From F23-D06 sp045132055 (GTDB lineage: Bacteria; Bacteroidota; Bacteroidia; Bacteroidales; WCHB1-69), in assembly GCA_045132055.1 (NCBI GenBank), contig JBGURP010000042.1, forward strand, positions 1 to 34,884: a stretch of 34,884 nt of DNA. Direction: 5' to 3'. The notes below the pieces were generated by a model, which was not told where the DNA came from, searched no databases, and worked only from the letters and a program-made list of their open reading frames with translations. Shown here in pieces: positions 1 through 8,364 of the stretch. A program made the position numbers and the translations under genes. Numbering within the stretch: the stretch's first letter is position 1; every line of letters begins with the position of its first letter.

Positions 1-1
1 G

Positions 2-454
2 TTTGTGTATGTGGGACGAAACGAGCTGATTGAGCACCTGTTGGAAACGGATTTGTACGTGCATGCATCGGACATGGAGAGCGAGGCAATCAGTTGTATC
101 GAGGCGTTTGCCACCGGTCTCGTTCCGATTATCGCCAACAGCCATGTGAGCGCCACGCCTCAGTTTGCCTTGGACGGTCGCAGCCTGTTTATGCCTGGCG
201 ACCCGAAAGACCTGGCGCGTGCCATCGACTACTGGCTTGACCATCCCGAAGAAAAAGCCCGCATGGAGGAGCAGTATCGTCAATTCGGCCGCCAATACAG
301 CCTTTCTGCATCCGTGACGAAGTTTGAACAGATGTTGGACACGGAGATGCAAGAGCAAAGGGATGTCGTTTTTCAATCGCTCACCCCTGTTGTGCAACCC
401 CGTAATCGAAGACTATTGCGCAGAGTGTCAGCCCTTTGGTCGATGTTAATGTAA
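2..454 (+). CDS. Glycosyltransferase family 4, C-terminal part (5' truncated by window)
   Basis: The reading frame is already open at the window edge, so only the last ~150 residues are visible. They look like the C-terminal Rossmann half of a GT-B glycosyltransferase (Glycos_transf_1). The acidic motif SDMESEAISCIEAFATGLVP contains the E-x7-E type signature that contacts the nucleotide-sugar donor. It is followed by the usual loop near PGDPKDLARAIDYWLDHPEE and a C-terminal helix. Such enzymes move a sugar from a nucleotide donor to a glycan or lipid acceptor in the cytoplasm. The esterase gene starts 13 nt downstream, so the two are probably co-transcribed. The acceptor cannot be told from this fragment. 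The GTG at position 5 is an internal codon, not a start. Confidence 0.8.
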   Translation, partial: FVYVGRNELIEHLLETDLYVHASDMESEAISCIEAFATGLVPIIANSHVSATPQFALDGRSLFMPGDPKDLARAIDYWLDHPEEKARMEEQYRQFGRQYSLSASVTKFEQMLDTEMQEQRDVVFQSLTPVVQPRNRRLLRRVSALWSMLM

Positions 455-467
455 GAATTGGCAAATC

Positions 468-1619
468 ATGAAGCGTCTTTCGCAAAGGTATAGAAACTGT
501 CTGATGCTTGTGCTTTCATTGTCTCTTTTTTTACTGAAAGTTCAAGCACAACAACTGCCTCATCTCCTTTATAATAATGATGGCTCTGTCACTTTCGTTC
601 TCGACAAACCCGAAAGTAGGCGTGTACAGGTATTTTGCGACTGCGCCCTGCGAAACGACAGGTACAACATCAAAAGAGAGAATCTACAGTCTGCCCGCAT
701 GAAATTGGATAGTAATGGTTTATTTACTTTTACAACACAGCCACTTGCTCCAGAAATCTATACCTATCTGTTTAAAACAAAAGGAAAACGTTTTGTGGAC
801 CCCACCAATGTGGACTCCGTTCGAGTTCTAAACACCAAACGAAGTGTATTCGTGATACCTGGTTCTCGCTTATCTGATTTATGCCTTAATGATTCGCTGC
901 ACGGTAGAACAGAATTAATACAGTTTGAAGACTCTATTTGCGGAAAGACAAGACGCATAGTAGTTTACCTGCCACCTGATTATGACAACAGCGAGCACAC
1001 CTACCCTGTACTTTATCTTCTGCATGGCATCAACGGGTACGAAAAGGCTTGGCAAGACAAAGGTCGGGCTGTGCAGATGGTGGACAAACTGATACGACAG
1101 GGAAAAACCGTCCCTCTTGTTCTGGTGATGCCCGACGGCAATCCACGAAAACTCATCGGACAGAAAGAGAACATTGGCATGCTGCGGAATCTACTTCAAT
1201 ACGGAACTTGGCTTCATCGCGATTTTGAACGCGCGTTTCCGCAGATGGATAGTCTGTTGTCCCATCATTATCGTATATCCTCTGACAAAAACCTGCGGGC
1301 GGTCGCGGGATTGTCTGCAGGTGCGACGCAATCTTGTAATCTTGCCAACATGTATGAGCAGAACTTTCGGTATGTAGGTCTGTTTTCCCCGGTCATACAT
1401 CGGAAACAACTGCCGACAAACCAGAACACCATCTATTGGATTGGTTCTGGTAAAGTGGATATCTTCCATTCACAAAGCCTGCGATTTGTCAAGAAATTGC
1501 AGAAACAACAGATTCAATGTGTTTATTATGAGACCCAAGGGGGCCACACTTGGCGTAACTGGCGTATGTATTTTTCAGAATTTATACAATATATTTTTAA
1601 AACTACCAATTATGAATAG
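468..1619 (+). CDS. Secreted CE1/enterochelin-esterase-like alpha/beta hydrolase
   Basis: A 383-aa protein with an N-terminal signal peptide (hydrophobic LMLVLSLSLFLLKVQAQ, cleavage probably after A-Q-A or close by). Residues ~30-125 resemble the small beta-sandwich (E-set/CBM48-like) that precedes the esterase in this family. Residues ~150-380 are a putative-esterase (PF00756) fold: VYLPPDYD, then YPVLYLLHG, then the nucleophile elbow GLSAG with Ser283, and a C-terminal GGHTW with the likely catalytic His360. The family includes feruloyl, acetyl-xylan and trilactone (Fes-like) esterases, so an ester bond on a polysaccharide or siderophore is the likely target. The elbow reads GLSAGA instead of the common GLSMGG. 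The stop overlaps the start of the next gene by 8 nt, suggesting coupled translation. The exact substrate is unknown. Confidence 0.85.
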   Translation: MKRLSQRYRNCLMLVLSLSLFLLKVQAQQLPHLLYNNDGSVTFVLDKPESRRVQVFCDCALRNDRYNIKRENLQSARMKLDSNGLFTFTTQPLAPEIYTYLFKTKGKRFVDPTNVDSVRVLNTKRSVFVIPGSRLSDLCLNDSLHGRTELIQFEDSICGKTRRIVVYLPPDYDNSEHTYPVLYLLHGINGYEKAWQDKGRAVQMVDKLIRQGKTVPLVLVMPDGNPRKLIGQKENIGMLRNLLQYGTWLHRDFERAFPQMDSLLSHHYRISSDKNLRAVAGLSAGATQSCNLANMYEQNFRYVGLFSPVIHRKQLPTNQNTIYWIGSGKVDIFHSQSLRFVKKLQKQQIQCVYYETQGGHTWRNWRMYFSEFIQYIFKTTNYE

Positions 1620-2580
1620 ATATAAAATATTGAAGTTCAAAGTGTTAATAATGCTTCTCTTCTCAATTTCAACACTTTTAGCGCAAGAAAAAGTTGAATA
1701 TTTGCCTTACGGCAAGATGGATTCCTGGACGGTGCGATACATCAAGGAGTCTGCCCTATTGGGCGGTAAGACCCGCGCCTTGTATGTCGTCGCCAAGACC
1801 GACACCATCCGTCAAAACAAGCCGTACCCGTACGGGAAGAACGGTTCGCCGTGGGGGACGAGCAATGCGTACGCCAAGGTGTGCGGGGTGGAGAAAGCCG
1901 CGGTGTCGGCCACTCCGGAACGGCGCGGAAACGGTTACTGCTGTCGCTTGGAAACCACGCTGCATACGGTTAAGGCCGTCGGGATCGACCTCAAGGCCTT
2001 GGCAACCGGCAGTTTGTTCACAGGCCGGCTTATCGACCCAGCGACTTTGGAGGGTGCCAAAAACCCGATGAAAGCGATTGACATGGGTATCCCTTTTACC
2101 AAACGTCCTGTAGCTTTAACACTTGATTACAAGGCACTTATACAACAGGGAAAGGATATGGTCCACGCGACCGGAGGCACCAAAGTGACCACGGTGAAAG
2201 GGCAGGATGCCGGCGAAATCGTGCTGCTTCTGCAACACCGCTGGGAGGATGCGGATGGGAACATTTTCGCCTACCGCGTCGGCACCGCATCGGAGCGTAT
2301 TACGAAAAGCATCCCTAACTGGCAAAATAACCATCGTTTGTCTGTCCGATACGGCGACATCACCAACTCACCCGACTACAAATCATGGGAGAAGCTTGCC
2401 AAAAACCGTTTTATGGCCCGGAATTCCAAAGGAAAAATGGTACCGATCCAAGAAGTGGGTTACAAGGCAAATGTAACACCCACACATCTCATTCTGCAAA
2501 TATCTTCCGGTTGCCAAGAGCCTTATACGGGATGCACGGGCAACATGGTGTGGGTGGATAATGTACGGCTTGTGTATTGA
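1612..2580 (+). CDS. Secreted PCMD-domain protein (putative carbohydrate metabolism domain)
   Basis: The open frame extends upstream to 1441, but ATG 1612 is chosen because it is followed directly by a classic signal peptide (KFKVLIMLLFSISTLLAQ) and overlaps the esterase stop by 8 nt. The 322-aa product has a single beta-rich domain that resembles PCMD (PF13201), a family found almost only in Bacteroidota and often encoded near glycan-use genes. Typical features seen are an early W, the GSPWGTSNAY loop, a central ATGSLFTGRL segment, PVALTLDYKAL, and a final NMVWVDNVRLVY strand. It is probably exported to the periplasm or surface and may bind carbohydrate, but no catalytic function is known for the family. 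It ends 14 nt before a strong terminator. It lacks a T9SS sorting domain. Confidence 0.75.
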   Translation: MNRYKILKFKVLIMLLFSISTLLAQEKVEYLPYGKMDSWTVRYIKESALLGGKTRALYVVAKTDTIRQNKPYPYGKNGSPWGTSNAYAKVCGVEKAAVSATPERRGNGYCCRLETTLHTVKAVGIDLKALATGSLFTGRLIDPATLEGAKNPMKAIDMGIPFTKRPVALTLDYKALIQQGKDMVHATGGTKVTTVKGQDAGEIVLLLQHRWEDADGNIFAYRVGTASERITKSIPNWQNNHRLSVRYGDITNSPDYKSWEKLAKNRFMARNSKGKMVPIQEVGYKANVTPTHLILQISSGCQEPYTGCTGNMVWVDNVRLVY

Positions 2581-2593
2581 CGAGGATAAAACG

Positions 2594-2622
2594 AAAAAAG
2601 AGCATCAATGATGCTCTTTTTT
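2594..2622. terminator. Bidirectional rho-independent terminator
   Basis: A perfect 13-bp inverted repeat (2594-2606 with 2610-2622) closes on a three-base loop. It has an A-run on the left and a T-run on the right, so it can act on both strands. It ends the esterase/PCMD transcript on the + strand and lies just past the 3' end of the tRNA-Asp gene on the - strand. Confidence 0.9.
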
Positions 2623-2625
2623 CTT

Positions 2626-2703
2626 TGGCGGACCGGACGAGACTCGAACTCGCGACCCCATGCGTGACAGGCATGTATTCTAACCAAACTGAACTACCGA
2701 TCC
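2626..2703 (-). tRNA. tRNA-Asp (anticodon GTC), CCA encoded
   Basis: Read on the - strand, a full cloverleaf folds. The acceptor stem GGATCGG pairs with CCGGTCC with one G-T wobble. The D arm is GTTC/GAAT. The anticodon stem CATGC/GCATG encloses the loop CTGTCAC with anticodon GTC. The T arm is GCGAG/CTCGT with TTCGAGT. The discriminator base is G, as expected for tRNA-Asp, and the 3' CCA is encoded (2626-2628). A TATCTTTG promoter box lies 20 nt upstream and a terminator directly follows, so it appears to be a single-gene transcript. Confidence 0.97.
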
Positions 2704-2722
2704 GTTTGTTTTTTCAACGCTG

Positions 2723-2730
2723 CAAAGATA
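2723..2730 (-). promoter_or_regulatory. Promoter -7 box TATCTTTG for tRNA-Asp
   Basis: Exact match to the Bacteroidota -7 consensus TAnnTTTG on the - strand, 20 nt upstream of the mature tRNA 5' end. The expected start site lies a few bases downstream, giving a short leader. No clear TTTG at -33 is seen. Confidence 0.7.
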
Positions 2731-2824
2731 CAATTTTTTCTATATCTCGTTTTATTTTTCTTGAAAAAATTTCTATCTCTACAACTTAATGTATTTCAGA
2801 TAAATACAGAAAATAATCCTGATT

Positions 2825-5104
2825 TTAGAACCTCCAAGTCATACCAAAGTAGTACAGAAATGGGAGCTGATAGATGACTTCATTGGAAATTCTGTTCACA
2901 TAAAACACATTCCTGTAGTTATAGACATTGGAGAAAGAGAGGCTTAACTCAAGCGTATTCCGTTCGCCAATATGGAATTTTTTCTTGGCACCAATATCCA
3001 AACGGTGGTAATGCGGAAGTCTCGCCTGGTTCAAGTCTGCCAGCATGAAGTACAGATCTTCATTGCCTCCGACATAATCATCGTCAATATTGGTAGGCAT
3101 ATAATGAGGATAATAAGCCTGTGTCTGCGTGAACGGGAATCCGGAACCAAAGTTCCAGCGGGCATCGATCTGCCAAGATCTGCGCTTGCCGAAAGCGTAT
3201 GACACCAACAGGTTGACATTATGCCGTCTGTCGAAGTGCGGATTGTACTCCACCACCCCATCAGTACGCTTCACCCAACCCAACGAATAGACCAACCACA
3301 CATAGAAGCCTTTGTTGTCGTATTTCACCGTCACATCACCGCCATACGCACGACCCTTTTCCCAGATAAACTCATCTTCCGTATCAAACATCTTGTAACG
3401 GTTGACAGAAATCAGCTGGGAGAAATTCTTGAAATAGCCTTCCAAATTGATGCTGATTTGTGAAATGGGGTCATATTCCAAACCCAGAATGACGTGTTGT
3501 GCCTTTTGCAGACGACCTTTCATCGTAGCACCATCATTGAGCATATTGGAGGCCAACAATTCGCCACTCACTGGAGAGGACAGGAATCCGTTGAACAAAT
3601 TCACGACATCCTGATCGGAGGTGACTGCCACCAGATTCTGGGAATAGAGGCCACCTGCCAGTTTAAGACGGAGATTGCGCAAGATATTGTACTTGATAGC
3701 CAATCTCGGTTCTGGCGACGCTTCGCCCAACGAATAGTAGTACTGCAATCGGAAACTCGGCTCAAGCAACAGCTTGTTTTTGAAATTGTACTTGAATTTG
3801 GCGAAAAAAGACAAATCTGTCGTATGGTCTTCAATGTCCACCTTGGATCCAAATTGCGTAAAATAGGTGTATTGCGTGTTAAAGCCCACCGCTTCAACAC
3901 CCACATTCAGTACGCTTCGACCTATGTAGTAGTTAAACGCAAGATTGAACGTAAACCCGTCCATAGTACTGCTCTTGGGCTGATACAATTTGTCATCCAG
4001 TTCGCAAGTGTACTTGGAATAAGCCAAAGCACCCGTGATCGTAATGGGCACATCACCGGGCACAATCTGGAAATTGGAACCTACACCCCAGTTGTTCCAT
4101 GAATAGGCCGCAATGGAACTGTAATTCACCTTATCATTGAAATTGAAACCAAACACATTCAGTTTGGTACCGTTCAATGTGGAAAGCGTCAGTTTGCCAT
4201 ACAGGTCCCAGAAGCTGAACGGTAGTCCGTCTTTGCCTACATATGGATAGAAGAACTTGGATGCCGGCTCAAGATAAGAACCTTTTCCGGAGAGGATGAA
4301 GCTCAACGCGGTCTTGCGATTGTCTTTCAGCTTCACCAGCGGGCCTTCCAGCAGAATCTGCGATTGGATATTACTGACGTCCACCTTTCCGGAAATACGT
4401 TTTTTATTACCATCGCGAGTCTGGATATCCATCACGGAAGAAATTCTGCCACCAAATTCCGCTCCGAAACCGCCAGTATAGACATCTGCGCTGCTCATGA
4501 TATCCATATCGAAGACAGAGAAGATACCGATGGAATGGAAGGGATTATAGATGAGCACGCCGTCGAGGAGCAGCATGTTCTGCACGGGCGTACCGCCACG
4601 CACATACAATTGACCGCCCTGGTCACCGGTGGAAATCACACCCGGCAACACCTGCAGATACTGGGCAAAGTCGGGTTGGCCGCCAATGGCCGGCATCTTG
4701 CTCATGTCCTTGGGCGTCACGCTGATGACAGAAGTGCGCGTCTCTTGCTCTTTACGTTGTCCCTCACCTTGAATTTGCACGGCATCCAGTGTAGTGGACG
4801 CGGGCGGAAGCGAGTAGCGCTTGGTGATAACCGTATCTTTCCGCACCCAAATCGTATCGATGATATCATTATACCCCAAAAAGGAGACCTTCACGGCGTA
4901 AGTGCCCTTCGGAATCTTGTTAATCATAAACGCACCCTTGGAATCCGACAGCGCACCGTAAGAGGTACCCATCAGCTGGATGGTACAATAGGGCAACACC
5001 TCGCCGTTGGAATCGTCGTAGGTAAAGCCTTTCACCACTGTATTCTGAGCGTATAGGGATGCCACACAGAAGAGCAGTGTGACAAATATGGAGAGTTTCT
5101 TCAT
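2825..5104 (-). CDS. TonB-dependent outer-membrane receptor
   Basis: The open frame starts at 5128, but ATG 5104 is preferred: it opens the signal peptide MKKLSIFVTLLFCVASLYAQ, and the promoter box at 5126-5133 overlaps the upstream start. The 759-aa protein begins with a carboxypeptidase-regulatory-like domain (residues ~22-105, VKGFTYDDSNGEVLPYCTIQ). A plug domain follows (~115-235; LPGVISTGDQGGQLYVRGG, then LLLDGVLIYNPFH), and then a 22-strand-type beta-barrel ending in an aromatic, YYFGMTWRF. It takes up a ligand across the outer membrane using TonB-ExbBD energy. No SusD partner or other transport gene adjoins it, so the ligand (siderophore, cobalamin, metal, oligosaccharide) is open. At 759 aa it is shorter than SusC proteins (~1000 aa), which argues against a glycan-utilisation SusC. 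Confidence 0.92.
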   Translation of the reverse strand: MKKLSIFVTLLFCVASLYAQNTVVKGFTYDDSNGEVLPYCTIQLMGTSYGALSDSKGAFMINKIPKGTYAVKVSFLGYNDIIDTIWVRKDTVITKRYSLPPASTTLDAVQIQGEGQRKEQETRTSVISVTPKDMSKMPAIGGQPDFAQYLQVLPGVISTGDQGGQLYVRGGTPVQNMLLLDGVLIYNPFHSIGIFSVFDMDIMSSADVYTGGFGAEFGGRISSVMDIQTRDGNKKRISGKVDVSNIQSQILLEGPLVKLKDNRKTALSFILSGKGSYLEPASKFFYPYVGKDGLPFSFWDLYGKLTLSTLNGTKLNVFGFNFNDKVNYSSIAAYSWNNWGVGSNFQIVPGDVPITITGALAYSKYTCELDDKLYQPKSSTMDGFTFNLAFNYYIGRSVLNVGVEAVGFNTQYTYFTQFGSKVDIEDHTTDLSFFAKFKYNFKNKLLLEPSFRLQYYYSLGEASPEPRLAIKYNILRNLRLKLAGGLYSQNLVAVTSDQDVVNLFNGFLSSPVSGELLASNMLNDGATMKGRLQKAQHVILGLEYDPISQISINLEGYFKNFSQLISVNRYKMFDTEDEFIWEKGRAYGGDVTVKYDNKGFYVWLVYSLGWVKRTDGVVEYNPHFDRRHNVNLLVSYAFGKRRSWQIDARWNFGSGFPFTQTQAYYPHYMPTNIDDDYVGGNEDLYFMLADLNQARLPHYHRLDIGAKKKFHIGERNTLELSLSFSNVYNYRNVFYVNRISNEVIYQLPFLYYFGMTWRF

Positions 5105-5125
5105 GCGTCTAAAAATTTTAAGGCG

Positions 5126-5133
5126 CAAAGATA
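5126..5133 (-). promoter_or_regulatory. Promoter -7 box TATCTTTG for the TonB receptor
   Basis: Exact TAnnTTTG match on the - strand, 22 nt before the chosen ATG at 5104. It lies in the 36-nt gap after purD, so the receptor can be transcribed independently of purD. Confidence 0.65.
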
Positions 5134-5140
5134 CAAAAAA

Positions 5141-6403
5141 TCAAATAGCCTGCCACCCGATATCTTCGCGATGAAACAGGCCCGGAGCATCAATGGCGCG
5201 CACGCCATTGTACGCGTCCTCACGGGCTTCGCGCAGCGTTGCACCCTGGCCCACCACAAAGAGAACCCGGCCACCGTTGGAAAGCCATTGTCCCTCCTTT
5301 TGCATGGTACCCATGTGGAACACCGTCTGCTTGACCGCCTCCAGATTCCGGATTTCAATCCCTTTGTCGTAGGAGCCCGGATAACCTTTTGCTGCCAAAA
5401 CCACCCCAAGGAATGCATCAGAATAGAACTCCACTTTCGTCTCTTTATGTTCCATGAGGTCCATGATAACCTGAACCAAATCGCTTTTCATTTTGGGCAG
5501 CACCACCTCGGTTTCGGGATCGCCGAAACGCGCGTTGAACTCAATCACTTTCGGTCCCTCTTTTGTCAGCATCAGGCCGCCGTACAGGACGCCACAGAAT
5601 GGGCAGTCTTCGGCAACCATAGCCTTGGCGGCCGGTTTCATGATATGCTCCACTGCCCATTCCACCTGCTCTTGCGGGATCACGGGCACCGGAGAATAGG
5701 CTCCCATGCCGCCGGTGTTCGGACCTTTGTCGCCATCGTATGCCCTTTTGTGGTCTTGAGCAATGGCCAATGGAATCACTTGTTCGCCGTTCACCAAAGT
5801 CAGCAGTGAGAATTCGGGGCCTTGCAGACACTCCTCCATCACCACCTTGCCTTTGCCGAAGTGGTTGTCCAGCAGCATGTCCTTGAGCGCAGCATCAGCC
5901 TCCTCAACAGTCATGGCCACCACGACGCCCTTGCCGGCAGCCAGCCCGTCGTATTTGATCACGATAGGTGCGCCAACCTCATCCAGATAGGCTTTTGCAT
6001 CGTCATAATCTTCAAACGTGCGATACTTAGCAGTTGGGATATGATATTTTTCCATCAGTTCCTTGGCGAACTGCTTGCTACCTTCGATGCGAGCGGCAGC
6101 CTTGGTGGGGGCGAAAATGCGCAAGCCAGCCTTTTGGAATTCGTCAGCGATGCCGTTCATCAGGGCAGCCTCAGGCCCAACGATGGTCAGGTCCACATGC
6201 TGCTCCAGGGCAAAGGCAAGCAACGCCTCCGTGTTGTTCTCATCCAGCGCCACCCGATGCACAGGCACATTGGAGGTATTATTCAGCAGTAGCATTCCCT
6301 CGTTACCAGGAGCTACGAAAAGTTCAGACACCAAAGTGGACTGAGCCACTTTCCAAGCGATGGCGTGTTCGCGGCCGCCACGACCGACAATCAATACTTT
6401 CAT
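5141..6403 (-). CDS. purD: Phosphoribosylamine--glycine ligase (GAR synthetase)
   Basis: A 420-aa protein of normal PurD length. It catalyses the ATP-dependent joining of 5-phosphoribosylamine and glycine, the second step of de novo purine synthesis in the cytoplasm. The N-domain opens with VLIVGRGGREHAIAWK. The ATP-grasp domain shows YDGLAAGKGVVVA and GPNTGGMGAYSPVP, and the metal-binding region is VIEFNARFGDPETEVVLP. The start ATG overlaps the stop of the upstream MltF-like gene as ATGA (4 nt), a sign of translational coupling. No other pur genes are in the window. Confidence 0.98.
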   Translation of the reverse strand: MKVLIVGRGGREHAIAWKVAQSTLVSELFVAPGNEGMLLLNNTSNVPVHRVALDENNTEALLAFALEQHVDLTIVGPEAALMNGIADEFQKAGLRIFAPTKAAARIEGSKQFAKELMEKYHIPTAKYRTFEDYDDAKAYLDEVGAPIVIKYDGLAAGKGVVVAMTVEEADAALKDMLLDNHFGKGKVVMEECLQGPEFSLLTLVNGEQVIPLAIAQDHKRAYDGDKGPNTGGMGAYSPVPVIPQEQVEWAVEHIMKPAAKAMVAEDCPFCGVLYGGLMLTKEGPKVIEFNARFGDPETEVVLPKMKSDLVQVIMDLMEHKETKVEFYSDAFLGVVLAAKGYPGSYDKGIEIRNLEAVKQTVFHMGTMQKEGQWLSNGGRVLFVVGQGATLREAREDAYNGVRAIDAPGLFHREDIGWQAI

Positions 6404-7773
6404 TCTTCTTTTTTAGTTATGACATAACCGTGATAGCGACTCATCACCTCGGAGACATAACGTACGGTATGCTTGCCTGGGTAATAGCCACATTTCACAA
6501 CTGGGTCGGTATAGTAATCTTTATGAGATTTCAGGGCAAGATAGTTGGACACCTCAGGCCAGTGGGTATGGTCGCCGCCATGCTTCTTGCACAATGCCTG
6601 CGCATCCAGAATGTGTCCGGGGCCGGAGTTATAGGAGCCAGCCACAAAATAGTAGATATCGGAAGTATCCACCTTATTGGCAAAAATCTTGTACAGATAG
6701 GAGATGTAGCGGGCGCCGGCCCACAGCTGTTCCTCCACGGAGGAGGTGTCGGTGATACCATAGCGCGCGGCGGTGGCGGGCATCATCTGCATGATACCAA
6801 AACTGCCGCCCATGCCCAGCAAGTCGGAATTGAAATGGGACTCCTGCCAGACAATCGATGACATGAAACGCCAGTCGATGTGATAGCGGGCACAAGCCTT
6901 CTGCATACACTTGTCGTACGAAGAAATATTGTTGCGCTTGGCGCCAAATGAGCGTTGGATTACATACGAGTGCGCCGTCAGGTATTTCTCACACAGCTTC
7001 TGGTATTGCTTGGTCGTGACAAACTCTTTCAGCCATTCGTTGATGTCGCGATTGAGCGAATCGCGGGAATTGTGGAGCACCCAAGTGCGCGGGAAGTTCT
7101 CCCCTACTCTCGGACCCAACGACAGGGATTTGTAGAACGGCAACAGTGTGATGGCCTCGTTGTAGTTGCACACAATATAATCCACCGTTTTATCCTCCAG
7201 CATGTCGAAAAGATCTTCCATCTCCACATCCTCGTCTTCCTGCAATTTCCAATTGTTTGTGTCCCCTAAAATGGAAAAATCCACTGGGTGCACATAGTTT
7301 TCGGGCGCGTGCACCACATGAAGCGTATCGTCATCCAATGCTGTTTTCTTCCTCGTAATCAGCACAGGATAGGTGTAGGAATGGGGCTCGGATTCGGAAA
7401 TATACCATGGGATGAAGTTTGACTTGTCAAAATCATATCCCACAATGTCATATTCCCCGCTGAACGATTTCAGGAAAATCTGTGCCGGGTCAGACTCAAT
7501 GGAAATAGTGACGGGTCGATTTAAATCAGCTCCCAACTGGCGAATCAAATCATATTGGAAACCGATAACGGAGCCTTGATAGACAAAATAATCCGCGGCG
7601 TGATAGAAAATAAGTGCCTTGATGGTATCACCGTGCCCTATTGGCTGTTGCTCTTTCTTTTCACTTTTGTTTATCAAAGGCAACGGTTGTATCCTGTCAT
7701 GTGTAAACAAAACTACAACCAGGGCAATGACGGCGACGGCAATGAAAATATAACTAACGTGTTTCCGTTTCAA
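6400..7773 (-). CDS. MltF-like membrane-bound lytic transglycosylase (solute-binding domain plus SLT domain)
   Basis: The 457-aa protein starts at a TTG codon (7773). No ATG lies between it and the in-frame stop upstream, and the signal/anchor MKRKHVSYIFIAVAVIALVVVL follows at once. Residues ~50-270 resemble the periplasmic solute-binding (SBP_bac_3) domain of MltF (GFQYDLIRQLGADLN; EYDIVGYDF). Residues ~285-450 are a soluble-lytic-transglycosylase domain with catalytic Glu311 in WQESHFNSD, then GSFGIMQMMPATA, AGSYNSGPGH and the late Y. MltF-type enzymes cleave the MurNAc-GlcNAc bond of peptidoglycan to a 1,6-anhydro product in the periplasm. It overlaps purD by 4 nt. An 8-bp hairpin (7773-7795) abuts the start codon. 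Confidence 0.88.
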   Translation of the reverse strand: MKRKHVSYIFIAVAVIALVVVLFTHDRIQPLPLINKSEKKEQQPIGHGDTIKALIFYHAADYFVYQGSVIGFQYDLIRQLGADLNRPVTISIESDPAQIFLKSFSGEYDIVGYDFDKSNFIPWYISESEPHSYTYPVLITRKKTALDDDTLHVVHAPENYVHPVDFSILGDTNNWKLQEDEDVEMEDLFDMLEDKTVDYIVCNYNEAITLLPFYKSLSLGPRVGENFPRTWVLHNSRDSLNRDINEWLKEFVTTKQYQKLCEKYLTAHSYVIQRSFGAKRNNISSYDKCMQKACARYHIDWRFMSSIVWQESHFNSDLLGMGGSFGIMQMMPATAARYGITDTSSVEEQLWAGARYISYLYKIFANKVDTSDIYYFVAGSYNSGPGHILDAQALCKKHGGDHTHWPEVSNYLALKSHKDYYTDPVVKCGYYPGKHTVRYVSEVMSRYHGYVITKKEE

Positions 7774-7795
7774 AATAATGTTTTTAGCATTATTT
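7773..7795 (-). other. Hairpin abutting the TTG start codon of the MltF-like gene
   Basis: On the - strand, AAATAATG and CATTATTT form a perfect 8-bp stem around a 7-base loop, and the last base of the stem is the first base of the TTG start codon. It could weakly terminate the lipoprotein transcript or lower initiation at the TTG. The stem is A/T rich, so it may also be chance. Confidence 0.35.
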
Positions 7796-7856
7796 CATCC
7801 ACTTCATCAACGAGCGAGGGCAGTAATAGCAGGTTACAGGAGTAATGCAGATAAAA

Positions 7857-8327
7857 CTATTGGATAAAAATCTTGCTGAGAAAAGCTTTGGCTTCGGCGG
7901 GATTGTTGTCAGTAGGCTTTTTCTGATTGACAACATTATTCTCGTCAACCTTGACCTCTATCGTGTCACGATAGACCCAACGATACAGGCTGTCTGCACT
8001 CATGAACGTGTCGGTAGCCAAAACCACTCTGAGCAAAGCGGGATAGCGAAGGCCTTTGTATTCAGCCACACCCTTGACGATTTTCCCTTCAAGGTTAGCC
8101 AACGTAGGATCGCAATAATTGTATCTTGCATTCACGGAATCATACAAGAGATACTTACTGGTATCAATATAGAAATAGCCTTTGTCCGAATCGTTGATCA
8201 GCGTGTCCGTACCCTCATAATAGCAGGTAATCTTGAACCCCAGAGGTTGTTCTTTCTGACATTGGACAAAACATATCACCATGACGATGGCGACAATAAC
8301 CGGTGTTAAAAAACCAAACTTTTTCAT
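7857..8327 (-). CDS. Small putative lipoprotein of unknown function
   Basis: The frame opens at 8351, but ATG 8327 is chosen because it begins a signal peptide (MKKFGFLTPVIVAIVMVICF) and the promoter box 8349-8356 overlaps the upstream option. The 156-aa product has Cys23 in FVQCQKE at the end of the hydrophobic stretch, so it may be a lipoprotein. The -1 residue Q is unusual for signal peptidase II. The mature part is beta-rich with a run of aromatic and acidic residues (GYFYIDTSKYLLYDSVNARY) and later LEGKIVKGVAEYKGLRYPALLRVV. I do not recognise the family. It lies directly downstream of sprA, 38 nt past its stop, but seems to have its own promoter. A link to secretion is only a positional guess. 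Confidence 0.75.
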   Translation of the reverse strand: MKKFGFLTPVIVAIVMVICFVQCQKEQPLGFKITCYYEGTDTLINDSDKGYFYIDTSKYLLYDSVNARYNYCDPTLANLEGKIVKGVAEYKGLRYPALLRVVLATDTFMSADSLYRWVYRDTIEVKVDENNVVNQKKPTDNNPAEAKAFLSKIFIQ

Positions 8328-8348
8328 ATTAATATGATTTAGAGGCGG

Positions 8349-8356
8349 CAAAGATA
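8349..8356 (-). promoter_or_regulatory. Promoter -7 box TATCTTTG for the small lipoprotein gene
   Basis: Exact TAnnTTTG match on the - strand, 22 nt upstream of ATG 8327 and within the gap after the sprA stop. Confidence 0.65.
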
Positions 8357-8364
8357 ATAAAAAA

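Noticed and set aside
2825..5104. SusC-type glycan receptor in a polysaccharide utilisation locus
   Set aside because: No SusD gene, no glycoside hydrolases beside it, and the protein is shorter than typical SusC. It is kept as a general TonB-dependent receptor.
5105..5128. Upstream start for the TonB receptor (adds MRLKIFRR)
   Set aside because: It overlaps the promoter box at 5126-5133, and the signal peptide is better formed from ATG 5104.
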